DNA from: Colius striatus
Taxonomy: Eukaryota > Chordata > Aves > Coliiformes > Coliidae
DNA: 64,000 nt
Reading direction: 5' to 3'
Assembly (NCBI RefSeq): GCF_028858725.1
Contig: NC_084771.1
Span: 6,910,915-6,974,914 of the forward strand
The position numbers and the translations under genes are program-made. The notes beneath the pieces were generated by a model that ran no database searches, had not been told where the DNA came from, and saw only the letters and a program-made list of their open reading frames with translations. Positions 35,973 to 47,905 of the stretch are shown here, one piece after another (within the stretch, counting starts at the first letter, position 1; each line of letters opens with the position of its first letter).

Positions 35973-38900
35973 GTGAGTACCCGAGCCCCGTCGGCACCGG
36001 CGCCCCGCTCTCCGCATCCCTCCGGCGCCCTGCGCACCCCGGCTGCCTCCTGCCGCTGCCCCGGCAGACGCCGGGGGTCCAGCCCGCCGCTGTCCTCGCA
36101 GCTCCCGGCTTGCTTCACCTTTCTGATGCCGGAGCCTTCTCTTTTACCGAGCCACTGTCAGTTGTGACTGACTAGGCACGGTTATGCCAGAACTGCACCT
36201 AACACCCGGTGTTCCCCACTGTCCCCTCAGGGCTTCCATTTACGCGTTTCTCGCACCTCTTCCCTCGGCCACTGTCAGTGCAGGGGAATCGGGACACTCT
36301 GCTTGAACCACAGACTGATCTTGATCGAGTTAAAATCCTCCCCGTGCCCTACTCTGGCGTGGTCTGGAGATGAGCAGGGAATGAGCAGAGCAAGACTAAG
36401 CTGCAGTGTGTATAGGCAGAGAAATGCTGTGTATGCTCTGGAGCTGTGTTTTAAAGTAGAACTAGAAGAGTATTTAGGAATACAGTAGAGGAGGAAAGTT
36501 TTGTTTGAGAAGGATTCGATCAACAGTAATTTTTCCTGCTTCATTAACATAAAAAAGAGATTATCTGTGGCAGTAAAATAGGGATGCGCCAGCAAAAGCA
36601 ATGGGCATGCTGCATCGTCGGCTCCTGTCGTGGCAATGCGTGTCACTGCCCGGGAGAATCCCTGCAGCTGATAGAAATGGGAGTGAGAATGTGCTTGCAA
36701 GGGAGGTTTTGTGCTGGCTCGGAGGCAGCCCCAGCCACAGGTAGTTGGTGTGGACTCAGCTTGGGTTTGCATCATTGGATTGTCACATCCAAATGCTCAC
36801 CCTGTGACACTCTGTGTGGTGGGAGTAAAGATTAAAATCCACAGTTACTTTGAAGTAGCACAGGGCAGCTGCTTGTGCTTCTGTGCTTTTCTTTAAAATG
36901 CTCACAGCTTTATGTGGGCAGTGTAATAATTATCATCCACACAATCATTGACTTGGGAATTTTACAAGGAAGTTGAGAACTTGGCAAGAAAAGAGGTAAA
37001 AGCAAGGAAAGGTTAAAACGCTGGGTGTCATAGCGGTGGCAGGAGTTGTGTGTCCTCCCCAGTATCTTCCTCTGGAACCAGTGCAGGGCGAGCAGGGATG
37101 AGCAGTGTTGGCCACGTTCAGCTGCCCAAATGTTGTCAATGGGTGATGCAGGTTTTTGCTGGCAGAGGGCTCAGCCTCCTGATGGTCGTTTACCTGCAGA
37201 GCCCCTGACAGAGGTGCGAGCAGACAGGAATACTGCGTTGGGGAAAAGGTTTGGGCTGATGGGATGGTCAGCAGGCAGTCGTGTGGGCTGGGCCTGGGCA
37301 GCAGGTGAATTTTACCTGAGACTTGCCTTAGAGCTAAGGGAAGTCTCCCTTATTCCTGTGGGAAATGCTGTGTCCTCTTCTTCCTTACGGCTCCGTTCAG
37401 TGTGCTGCATCCCTGTCCCCGTGTCCCCTGCACAGTGGCTCTGAGGAATCCTGGGCTCTGCTGGCAGACCTCTGCAGGGTCCAGTGGAGTCAGAGCTAGT
37501 GCTAATAAGTGCCATTATCTTGTCCTCCAAGCTCCATGCTCGTACAGCCTTACCTTGCTGCAGCAAAGGTGTGGTGGACTGACAGTATTTGTACCCCTCT
37601 CTGTGTTTGGATGCAACTTTAAAATGCTGTAAAGAAACTTCAAAGAGTCCTTCACGGTCTGGGTAAAGCTGTGTGGGTTAATAACTGCCAGGTTTGTATT
37701 TCATTCTAGCAAAGTCTCCGTTACCTTAACAATGTCCTGCCCATTGTTTGTCTCTGGATTTCCTCCTGGATATGCAACAGTGCTTAGTGTGGTGAGCAGC
37801 CTCTGCTGCAACTGGAGCTGATGGCAGTGGATCCTGCACCAGCTCCCCTGACAGAGGTCCGGGGGCTAAAGTACTTTATTGTAAAGTTCCCTTTCGGAAG
37901 GATGATCTGCTTTGGACCTGCATCCCCCTGTCAGCTTCTAGTGGTGGGTTTCAGTCCCTGCCCTATGTGGTGTAGCACAGAAAGCTTTACCCCCTATGCC
38001 TTGGGAGATGTGGCCATGGCATTTTCTTTGCAAGTGGTGGAGGGTACTTCTGTGGGCTCCCTGCAGCCGTGGTGGCTGAGGGAGAGCTGTGCCTCAGGTC
38101 CCTGTGCTGTCACAGTGAGGGAAGTGGCAGCTACAGACACAGCACAGTCTTGTTTGAGGAAGAGTAATGAGCATTGTAAGGTGCATTGCTCCTAGTTCTT
38201 TCCCTGTTTGGATGGCCCCGCTTTGCACTAGCAGGATCACATCTCTTCCCTCCAAGGTGGATCTCTTCAGATCTCCCACTCTGAATGGGTGTGCTCTGGA
38301 GCAGGTATAAGCAGGCATCTCTTAAGTTAGAGTTACACAACGTGTCCCCCACACAGACACATCTGTGACAATAAAGTGTGAACAGTTTCTTAGAATGTGG
38401 GAGGAATTGTTTCCATTTTCCCTGTATATAAACTACTATCAATTTGAGGTTTGAGGATCCACCAAGCAATCCAGCCCCCCCTCTCTCAAGGCTTTAAACT
38501 CTTCTAGTAGGATCCTCAAACGGCAAATGGGGTGCTGACTTCCCTCTCAGTCTGGGATACAGCACAAACAGCTTGTGAAACAAATGCTGTCAGTTGCCTG
38601 GGCTGCCTCGAAGCCATCGGCTCCCACGGGCTGACCCCCCTCGGCAGGACCCTCCGGTGGCTGAAGACGCCCTGGGGTGCGGGGCAGGTCTGGAACCACT
38701 GCCTGCCCCTTGCTCCTGCAGAGCTGGGACTCCTCTGGGTCTGGATGCACTGAAACTGACACAGGAGACAAAGAGGCTTTAACACCGCTGGGTTTAATCT
38801 GAGGCTTTTGATACTGTGCACTTGATTGTACCAGTATTGCTTAAGTATAATTAACAAATTTGTCTGAGCTTTTGTTACACTGTGGGCTCGTAGCTGTTTA

Positions 38901-40350
38901 TCCTTGTGCTCTGGTAATTATTGTGTTGGTTGATAATTGTTAGCAGTACTCTTTGAAGTGACTATTTAACCTATTTTAAGAGTGAGACACAGCTTTGACA
39001 GAGTAAATCCAAAATTATAGTGTCAAACTGACTTGTAAACTCACAGCACAGCAGCGGGTAAGTGGTGAAGACCTATTTAGTTAAAGTAAATTGGAATTAA
39101 AGAAGCAATGGAAACAAAGGTGGTAATTTCCAGGGGTAAATGGCTCAGAAAAATCTGCTTGTCCATGTAGCGTCAAATACCTTTTAAGCAGCATTGGCTG
39201 TTATTACTGATACCTCCTTGGCATCCCCATGGGTGCTGGTTACACCTGCCTGCAGATTCCTTTCTTTGGTTGGGTTGTCATCAGCTTGGGTGAGTGCCAT
39301 GGGTTATGCATCACCTGGTGTAATGGCTCTGTAATCTTTTTTGTGGCCAGCTATGTAATTGTGATACCACTTACAGATAACACCTGTAATAATTGCTGCC
39401 TACTGAAGGAGGAGATAAGATTCTGATAAAGAGATCAAAGGCAGGTTGTTGCACTAACAGATGAGGTGAGGCAGGAGGTTGTTCACCAGGCTGCCCTGGC
39501 TCCCAGCCCACAGCCCCCTGTGCTGTCCCCATGTGCTGCTCCAGCATCCCCTTCCCCAGCACTCTGGGGGACCCTTGGGAAGGGGATAGCCCTACTGTCA
39601 GTTCTTGTCAGCATGACCCCTCTGCTCAGGTGAGGGAAGAACTCCTGAAACCTGTCCCTCTGTCTGGCTTCATGATGCATGTTCATGGCCTGCATCTGCT
39701 GGGATGGCTACGTGGATGACGAACCTTGGGTGACTGGTAAAGCCATTGATGTGCCAAAGCTTTTGATGATTCCTGATCAAAGGAGAACAGAAAGCATAAA
39801 AAAATTCTTTCTCCTCACCTTTCAGTTCCTGTCCTTACTGACAGGCAGAAGGCTGGTCTAAACACAATTGCCAGCAGCCCTGCCCCACTACTGTGTCTTG
39901 TTTATAGAGCTCAGTCCTGTACTGCTGAGGATTCAGGGCAGGAGGCTGTAAAGGATTTGCCCTCGATGGCTGTTCTCCCGCTTGTACAGCTTTAGGTTTC
40001 TCCTGCTGTTCACAGTGTTAGCTGCCAGCTGCTGTTTGTTGTGCAGATGTGGTTGCATTGCAGCACTTCTTGCAGCCAGTCTGTGGCATAGCCTGTTGGT
40101 TTCCCTGCCCTGAGAACCTCATTCCTGCCAAAGGGAGTGAGTTAAAAACCAGTGGTGATTTGGTGCTTGTGCTGAGGTCAAAAGGGCAACATATTCACAA
40201 TCAGGATGTTGGAATGAGAGATAAAGCATCTGTAGGACACACAGGAACCGGTGGCTTTGGTGTTGCTGTGTCTGACAGAAAACCAGACTGGTGCACAGCT
40301 CACCTTTCCACCTATGATTCCTTCTCGGGAGACTGTGTCAGCCCTGGGGA

Positions 40351-40440
40351 AGGATCAGCTCCACAGGGACGGGCACCAGCCCCAGGACAGGATCAGCTCC
40401 ACGGGGATAGACACCAGCCCCAGGGCAGGATCAGCGCTGC
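40351..40440. repeat. 38-bp tandem repeat, about 2.4 copies
   Basis: Units start at 40,351, 40,389 and 40,427 with AGGATCAGC. The first two full units differ at only a few bases. The 38-bp period is not a multiple of three, which argues against the open frames that cross it being coding. Confidence 0.93.
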
Positions 40441-41119
40441 TGGCAGCATGTCTGTGGGCAGCTGGCAGTGTGGCTGTGCTGTCCTCGCTCTGTCCCCACG
40501 CTGCTGCAGCGCTGTGGGTGCCGTGGTGTGGAAGCTGTGGCCCAGGACAAGGGCCTTGTGGTGCTGAGCTCTCGAGCCCATGGAGGGTTGGTGGGAGCTC
40601 CTGTCTGCAGCTCTGGCTGCTGCCGCATGTCCCTGCAGCACAGAGACAGTGGTTCCTGGAAGTCCCTTGCTTCAAACCGAGGGAGGTGTGGGACAGTCCT
40701 GGGAAGAATTAAAGCAGATACACTGTAACAAAGAGGTGAATGCTGTGGGCTGCCTGGGCAGCCCCTCTGGACAGTGCACAACTCCCCTCATCTCAGCTCC
40801 GAGAAGTCTCCAAGGCCACGCCGAGCTCCAGGCAGGAGACAACAGTTGGCTCTGTGTCCGTGCCAGGGTGGCACCTTTCAGTTGCATCTCTCAGGAGAAT
40901 GAAAGATAAAGACAGGCAGTACTTTGAGAGGAAATTTCAGATGGGCAGTTCAAGGAAAGAAATCCCAGTGAAAACCGGAGCTGATCAGAAGTCAATGTCT
41001 GTGCAGGGTAGGGGGAAAAAGCGTGCTCCTGGAGTGGGAGGAGGGCTGGAAACTGCCATTTATTGCAGGAAGAAAGTCCAGCGTGCCGTAAATCACTGGA
41101 AATTATTTTTACTCAGATG

Positions 41120-41134
41120 GGAACATTTTGTTTT
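41120..41134. promoter_or_regulatory. Androgen-response-element-like site in AR intron 1
   Basis: GGAACATTTTGTTTT fits the inverted-repeat consensus AGAACAnnnTGTTCT at all but one base in each half site, with the correct three-base spacer. Sites of this quality occur by chance in tens of kilobases, so binding is unproven. Confidence 0.25.
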
Positions 41135-41197
41135 GGTATGATGAAAGCAGTTTCATTTCACACAGTTGAAAATAATTTGTCATAGAGAGCAGCATTG

Positions 41198-41285
41198 TAG
41201 AATCACAGAACAATTTGGGTTGGAAGGGACCTTTAAAGATCGTCTCATCCAGGCCCCTGCAATGAGCAAGGGTGTCTTCAGCTAG
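41198..41285 (-). mobile_element. CR1 LINE 3' end
   Basis: TAGAATCACAGAACAATTTGG, then TTGGAAGGGACCTTTAAAGA, is the complement of the CR1 3' terminus, diverging after about 90 bases. It is a minus-orientation, heavily truncated copy. Confidence 0.9.
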
Positions 41286-44200
41286 TTCTTTGTATTTTTC
41301 TATTATTCATGTTAATTATGTTTCTGTCTTAGCACTGAGCTTAATTTGTATTTTATAATGTACTGATTTTAAGATGAGTGTCCTAATTGGCTGTTTCTCT
41401 ATTGGCAATTGCTAATTCCAGTTGGCTTTCAGCCTGCACTTGGCATGCTTGCTGGTGGCTGTCCAGTAGGCTGTTTAGTTTGAAATGGATACTTTTGACT
41501 TGTGATTGTAGGATAAAATTACAAAGTTAAATATAAAAGAAAAAAATCTATTATTTTATCATCCCTGGAACGTTTTAAATTCATCAAATGAGCATTTACT
41601 GAGAGAAACTATTCTGTGGGAGAGTTCTTGCTCCTTCGAGTAAAAATTAGTTGTTTCCCTGAGCTGCTCTTTTCTTCCTCTGTTGCAGTTTATTTCAGTA
41701 TTTTCTGCCACTGGAAGCAAATTTTCTTCTTTGGAAAGCACGGTATAGGCAGCTATAGAGTTCCAGATCTGTGCCACAGCACGTGTGTAGCAGATTCAGC
41801 ATCTTCTCCGCTTCGGTATCAGCTCCATTTTGGCGGACACCACCTCTCTGAGACAAGGAGAGTGGGGGCTGAAGGCAGCAGTGCCCGTTTGCTCCTCAGA
41901 TCATCTTAAGGTTTCCCACAGTGTTGCTGACAGTTTGAAGAATGTTTTCTGCAGAAGGGACATCTGCACCAGAACCTGACACAAAGCAAAGACCACAAAG
42001 TCCTCTTTGACTGACCAGCTGACTTGTGTCAGCATGGAAGGGGCTGCTCTGGCACACCATGACAAATTGGTGACATAAGGCAGGGGGCATGGGCAGCTTC
42101 CTTTGTTGTTATCGTTAGGTGAGATGTGAGCATTTGCCAGAAGTGATCTCCCCTCACCTTGGGTGAACCCTTTTCTACAACTTATAGGAATACAGCAATG
42201 GCAAAGTTTTTTTACCAGATCCTTCCCAGCTTTCTTTTCCCCAAGAGAGCCAGGGGACAGCGTGCGCAAGAGGCAAATGTCCTGTCTCCCATTTTAGTGG
42301 AGCTTTTATGCTCAGTAAATAATTGAGGCAGGTACAGGCATGTCATCTCTTCATAGCTGGCCAGCTCAGGTATGCCATCCTGTCTCTTTTGCCTGTCTTC
42401 CTCTTGTTCACCCAGCTGTTGGATTGCAAACCAAATTCCAGTATTGCAGCTTCTTGTTGCTCCCACTCTGACTTCACTGGCACAGGTCCCTGTAGGGCAC
42501 AGCTACAGGGGTGGAAGATGTCTGCCAGTGCCTATTGAGGGTCTTTGCTTCAGCTGGATCTTCCTTCTGCACAGGCTGGCACGGGTACCAGCAGGGGATG
42601 CCTGGAAGATCCTCTGTGGCCACTACAGTTCTCCTGCATGGGAAGCATGCTCAGCAGCATGGACTTAAAGGGACTGGTAACGTGCTCGGAGTCATTCCTT
42701 ATAGCCCAGGCTTAATGGTCTAGCAGGTGATGAGTGGGGAGGGGCCACAAGGCCACTGTCTGGATCTCATTAGTGTTCTTGGAAGAGGCTTTGAGGACAG
42801 CGGTGGATGCATTACCTTGCAGTGCCCTGGTAGGATGTGGTGGGTGCTGAGGAGTCATGCTGCTGGGTGCTGAGGATGCTGCCCCGCTGACACCAAGATC
42901 CAGCATCTACCCACGGGCAGCCCTGCCCTGCCACAGCTCAGCCCAGGTGAGAGCATTGCCATGTCTGAGTCCTGCTCCCTTGCAAGCCTGAAGGGTCAGT
43001 TGCTGGGCCGGGCACACCGCTGGCTGGGGTTTGGCCATGTGCTGCTGTACTGGTGCCGTATGGTGTGGGGCTCTGTGTGGCTCATGCACGTCCTGGTGCC
43101 ACTTCGCCTCTGCAGCCCAGAACTGTGAGGGCTGTGATACCCACAGAGGCTGCACCGGGACAGACACAGGCACAAGGCATCCGCAGGGCCCAGGGTGCTC
43201 CTGAGCATTGTGTCAGCACACAAACAGGTCCTTGCAGAAGCTCATTTTTCTCTGCATAAGAGGAAACAGCCTCAAGTTGCACTAGGGGATGTTTAGATTG
43301 GAGATTAGGGAAAATGTCATCCCTGAAAGGGCTATCCAGCCCTGGCATGTCTGTGCGTGGCTGGCAGCGCTGCTCACAGCAGTGTCCTCTGACCGTGCTT
43401 CTCACAGCCTCATCTGCCAGGTTGTTCATCCTCTGCTTGCACTTCATGCAGAGGGAGCTGAGTCTGGATCTTGTGGGAGCTGAGTCTGGATCTTGTGGAA
43501 GCTGGCAGCCGGCAGTCTGGTTGGGCAGGTGAGCCTCTGCTTTGTGGCGGTGGAAAAAAGCAGTTTGGTCACTTCGGGGTTTTCGTCCTGACAGGCTGGT
43601 GGCCCTGGTGTCAGCAGCCGCTGCACACCCACACCTGGCTTTATTTTTTAACAGTAATAGTGCATGAGTGAGCTCATTAAAATAAAAAGGAACTGACCCA
43701 GTTGTCATGGCAAAGATGGAGCTTCTTCATCCATATTCCCTGTCACTGTATCCACTGCTGTCTCTAGCAGCAGCAGATATGGTGACAGTGTGTCCTCTGA
43801 CAGCAGTAAAAACACTACCAGTAATAGTACTTTGTGCTTTTATGGCACTTTTCTTGTGAAGTACTTAGGAGCAGCAATTCGCTTTGCCTCCAGGAAACCA
43901 CGCAGAATGGGTATTACTGCTTTCTGCAGCTGGGGCAGATGAGGACTGTCACGAGCACGGGGCTTTGGCAGGAGTCCCTCAGAACGGGCTCCTGGGGCCT
44001 GGCTGGTCTGGTGCTCAGTTTGAGCAGAATCCCGCACAAGTGCACTCGTGCGCTGGACTTTGTGCCCTGTCAATGTCACGTTTACTTTAGCAGATCTGAG
44101 CACTGTCCTTGGGGATGCCTGACCCTGCCCAGCTCCCGGGTGTCAGGATGGTGTTTTGCAGCAGAGGGGTTACGGGAGGGCAGCATCTCACCTCCGAGCA

Positions 44201-47196
44201 CCCAGGCAGGGGCCTTGGCACTCCCCAGGTGCCTGCACAGGGCAGACGGGGTGGGCAGGGAGGGCAGGCTCTGCTCAGGCTGCTCTCTTGCTGCCGTGTT
44301 TTTCCTGTTTAATGCCATCTGAGCAGAAGCCAGAAAGAGCAAGGTCACCCATGCTCCCCTGCAGTTTGAAACTCCCCAGCCTCACCTGGGGAGGCCTTTC
44401 TCAATAATGAGAACAAAGAAAGTCACATGTTGACATGTCCCCAGAAGCAGGAAGGATGATTTGCTGAGACATGGCCCATAGGTTAAGTGCTTTTGCAGTG
44501 GCAGAAATCATCTTTAAAATATAGCCCAGCCCTACAGGTATTTTTAGCTGCTGCCCTTTGCCGAGCAGTGGGTACCCGTCCCACTGGGACAGGAATTGCA
44601 TGCTACTCTGCTCCAGGGGCTCTGGTGTCTGCACAGCATGGAGGACACCCCCAGCTCTCTGCAGGTCTCCTGGTGACATTCCTATGCAATCACAGAGTGG
44701 AATGGGGCACATTGTAATAGGTAAACAGCAATCCCCAGTGAAGGACAGGGGATTAAGCTGTGTTTTTGCCAGAGGGGCTGCTTGGGTGCAGGGATGCTGA
44801 GAGGCTGTTTGATGCCATGGACTACACTGAGCTCCTTGAGATTGCAAGCAAGGTGCTCTCAAAACAGCTCTTGGAGCAAAAGATATGTCTTAAATGATGC
44901 TTAGAAAACCTGTGCAGACTCACCAATATTGGGACACAGATGGTGTTTGTATGGGGCATCCTTTGTGGTGAGGGAGCGCTGCAGGGGGCTTGTGCCTTGA
45001 GTTAGCTGGGTGCAGGATGGCGGGTGCCCTCCCCCTCTGTACCCTATGCACCTCTGTGCTCCTGCGGGGACTAAATCCCACCTCCCAGCAGCATCTTCAC
45101 CTGCTGGGTGTGCCCTGGGCTTGTTGTCACCAGGAGCAGTCCCCCAAAAAAGCCAGATGGGAGGCTGCAGATGTCCTGAATATAGAGTCGCTGGGGCACG
45201 TTTGGTTCCTGCAACGAGGTGGGAATACGCTGGACTTTGCTTCCTCTCCTGCCATGTTCTCAGGGGTTGGGGAGGCCTTGGAGGGCTACTGCTTGTCTTT
45301 CCCAAGTTGATACTTCTTTTGCTGGTGTTTTCTCACCAGCCCTTCAGCAGTTTGATTGGCGTTAATGATTTTGCTGCATTAGCTTCTTTGCTGGATAGAA
45401 ATGGCAGAAAGAATGCTTTGACCTTGGCCCGTGTGCAGAGAGGAACGTCTGGACATGAGTTTTGTATCAGTAGTTTCCTTGTGAAGACTCTGCCTCCTCC
45501 CTGCCCCCTCCCTCCCTGCCTGCCTGGCACAGGGTTTGGGTGGGCTGCCCTGCCCTGGCAGCACCTCTTCATCTTTCAAAGGAAAGGAGAAAAGTAATTT
45601 GTGTGCAGATCAGATTAATTGCTTTAATCACGGTGACAGTGAGGGGCACTGCATGGGAAATGAAGCACCACATGCAGATATTGCTCAGGGATGTGTTTTT
45701 CCTGGACAGAGTGTGTGTGTTTGTGGCCTGTGGCATCTCCCACCTGCAGACACAGCCCATGGGCTCGGGGTGCGTGTTCTCCTCCGTGTCAGTAGCACCT
45801 GCATCCCTTGCCCCAGCGCCTGCAGACACTGTGTGTGGAGGAGACGTGGCGGGCCAGGCAGCGCGTGGTGCTGGGTGGGAAGGAGTGTGGGTCTCTGGTG
45901 CGCTGCTGTGTGGGGATGTCGCGGGGCTGGCGTGAAACTGGCACCTCTGCTTCTTGCTGCACCGACACGAAGTTGAGGACTAACCCTCCAGGTCACTCTC
46001 TGTACCTTCTCCCTCTGCCTGTGGCTGGCAGCTCCGTTTAGCAGGGCAGGTCTGGGTGGCACGTGTCCAGCCCAGGTCTGGAGCCTGTGCCATGGGTTCT
46101 GCGGAGACCGTGTCCCCTCCTTGGCTGACTCCAGGCTCTGTAGCTGTGTGGGCTCCTACACTTCAGTGTGTGAGGTGACCCCAGTTAGCTCAGCCTGTTC
46201 ACATGGATTTAGTTTTCTGGCTTTCAGATATTGGCTTGTTTTTATCTATCCCCTGAGGTTGGAAAGTCTTTCACTGGTAATACAATCTTCTTCTTGCAGA
46301 GAAATCTGTTTCTTCCTAATCTGCTCCCGAGCCCCCAGAAGCATCCTTAAACGGTTAGAAAAAGAAGTAGCACAGGGATTTTCTTTCCTTCCTTGTTAGC
46401 ACAGCCTGTGCCAAATGCCAGGCCCTTGGTTTCTGGCTGTTTCGGAGGGTGACTTGGAGGAAGGAGGGCAGCAGGACAGAGCCAGGCACCAGACTGTGCT
46501 GAGGCTGGGACGGGGTGGGCTGGGGTCAGCTGAGAGGGACCTGGGGTCAGCAGCTCTCCCTTTGCACAACTCACTCTCCATTTTGCCATGTTGGTGCTTA
46601 AACCCTTGATTACAGTTGGAACAATTGCTCACGTCATTGCTGGGATGAAGTGGCACTCTAAGGTTGGCAGGGCAGTGGGCTGGTCCCTCTGTGTGCCTGT
46701 TCCCAGGTAACTGGAGGGACAGCCCATGCCTCAGGGGTTCCCTTGCTGAGAGGCTGCCTATGCCTCTGGGGATCCTCTGCTGAGGGGCACTCCCTGCTTG
46801 TTCCTGGGCTGCAGAGCAGAGCCTTGGCCTCATGGCCAGAGGAGAGGAGAGGGCTCTGCTCCTGTGCACTCTCTGGCTTTCCAAGAGCTGAGGTCATGGT
46901 GGGTGCTCAGTGGCTTCAGCAGTGTTGTCCCCAGATGACTATCTTGCTGCTGGCTTAGAAGAGAATTGAAAGAACACTCTCAAGGCTGGGAGGCCTAAAA
47001 TTAGATGTGACATCTGTGTTTTGGTTTGCAGGGAGGCTTAAAAGAAAACGATTCCTGTCTGCTTTTATTCTTGTCCTGCTTGGCAGAGCAAGGCAGAGGT
47101 GAAGTGGACAGGGTGCTGGGCTCAGAAGTGATTTCAGGAGTGCCTCAATGTGTCCACAAACTTCAGTGTCTTGTGTGTGGTTACAGGCTTCCCTTA
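41286..47196. other. Intron 1, middle part: no other gene seen
   Basis: Moderately GC-rich and full of CTG and CAG words, giving long chance open frames on both strands, up to 208 codons on the minus strand at 43,708-43,082. None shows a domain. A 22-bp tandem repeat lies at 43,453-43,496 and a pyrimidine-rich patch at about 45,490-45,535. Confidence 0.55.
43453..43496. repeat. 22-bp tandem duplication
   Basis: GGGAGCTGAGTCTGGATCTTGT occurs twice in a row from 43,453 with no mismatch, and a degraded third start follows. Confidence 0.95.
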
Positions 47197-47905
47197 GAAT
47201 CAGAATGGTAGGGGTTGGAAGGGACCTTTAGAGATCATCTGGTCCAACCCCCCTGCAGAAGCAGGTTCACCTAGATCAGGTCGCATAGGAATACGTCCAG
47301 GCGGGTCTTGAAGGCCTCCAAGGAAGGAGCCTCCACACTCTCCCTGGGCAGCCTGTGCCAGGACTCCCTCACTCTCACCGTGAAATAGTTTTTTCTTATG
47401 TTTAAGTGGAGTTTTTGTGTTGCAGCTTCATCCCATCACCCCTTGTCCTGTTGCTAGATACAATAGAAAAAAGGGATGTGCCAGCCTCCTGACACCCATC
47501 CTTTAGATATTTGTAAATGTTAATAAGATCAGCCCTCAGTCTCCTCTTCTCCAGACTAAACAGCCCCAGTTCCTGCAGCCTTTCCTCATATGAAAGATGC
47601 TCCAGTCCCCTGATCATCTTGGTGGCCCTGCGCTGGACTCTCTCCAGCACTTCCCTGTCCCTCTTGAGCTGAGGAGCCCAGAACTGGTCACAGGTCTCCA
47701 GATGAGGCCTTACCAAGGCAAAGTAGATGGGGAGAAGAACTTCCCTTGACCTGCTGGCAACACAGTTCTTGATGTCCCCAAGATGCCATTGGCCTTCTTG
47801 GCCACGAGGGCACATTGCTGGCTCATGTTTAGCTTATTATCAATCAGGACTCCCAGGTCTCTCTCTGCAGAGCTGCTCTTCAGCAGTTTGACCCCGTGTG
47901 CACAC
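47197..47905 (-). mobile_element. CR1 LINE 3' fragment, longest copy in the window (copy B)
   Basis: It starts at the left with AGAATCAGAATGGTAGGGG and extends about 700 bases, further 5' into the element than copy A at 23.0 kb. The left 442 bases match copy A at about 95%. Beyond that it continues into reverse-transcriptase sequence. The single CAGAATGG start suggests the terminal tail repeat was lost. It is inserted antisense to AR in intron 1. Confidence 0.95.
47402..47815 (-). pseudogene. CR1 ORF2 reverse-transcriptase C-terminal remnant
   Basis: On the minus strand an open stretch of about 137 codons reads as the carboxyl end of CR1 ORF2. Recognisable pieces are [53 protein letters not shown] and [11 protein letters not shown]. 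The upstream part continues in another frame (to about 47,900), so a frameshift is present. The endonuclease and the catalytic RT motifs are missing, so it cannot move on its own. Confidence 0.92.

Larger units (their letters stand above)
34120..36080. promoter_or_regulatory. AR: CpG island over AR promoter, leader and exon 1
   Basis: CpG dinucleotides rise abruptly near 34,120, stay dense through exon 1 and fade about 100 bases into intron 1. The flanks on both sides are CpG-poor. The island contains the likely transcription start region, the 5' leader and the coding part of exon 1. Such an island is typical of an unmethylated vertebrate promoter. Boundaries are by eye. Confidence 0.9.
35973..41197. 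other. Intron 1, first part: one tandem repeat, no other gene
   Basis: The sequence falls from island-level to moderate GC within about 200 bases. It holds a 38-bp tandem repeat at 40,351-40,440 and a near-consensus androgen response element at 41,120-41,134. No exon of another gene is recognisable. Confidence 0.55.

Noticed and set aside
34966..35997. 343-codon open frame on the minus strand opposite AR exon 1
   Set aside because: It is the GC-rich shadow of the real exon: Arg/Gly/Ala-rich, no domain, no splice context.
35087..36175. 362-codon open frame overlapping AR exon 1 in another + frame
   Set aside because: Its composition is Arg/Pro/Ala noise, it runs across the real splice donor, and the AR frame is the conserved one.
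40049..40712. Overlapping open frames of 172 and 153 codons
   Set aside because: They cross a 38-bp tandem repeat whose period shifts frame from copy to copy, so neither looks maintained by selection.
43082..43708. 208-codon minus-strand open frame
   Set aside because: It crosses the 22-bp tandem repeat and has no recognisable domain.
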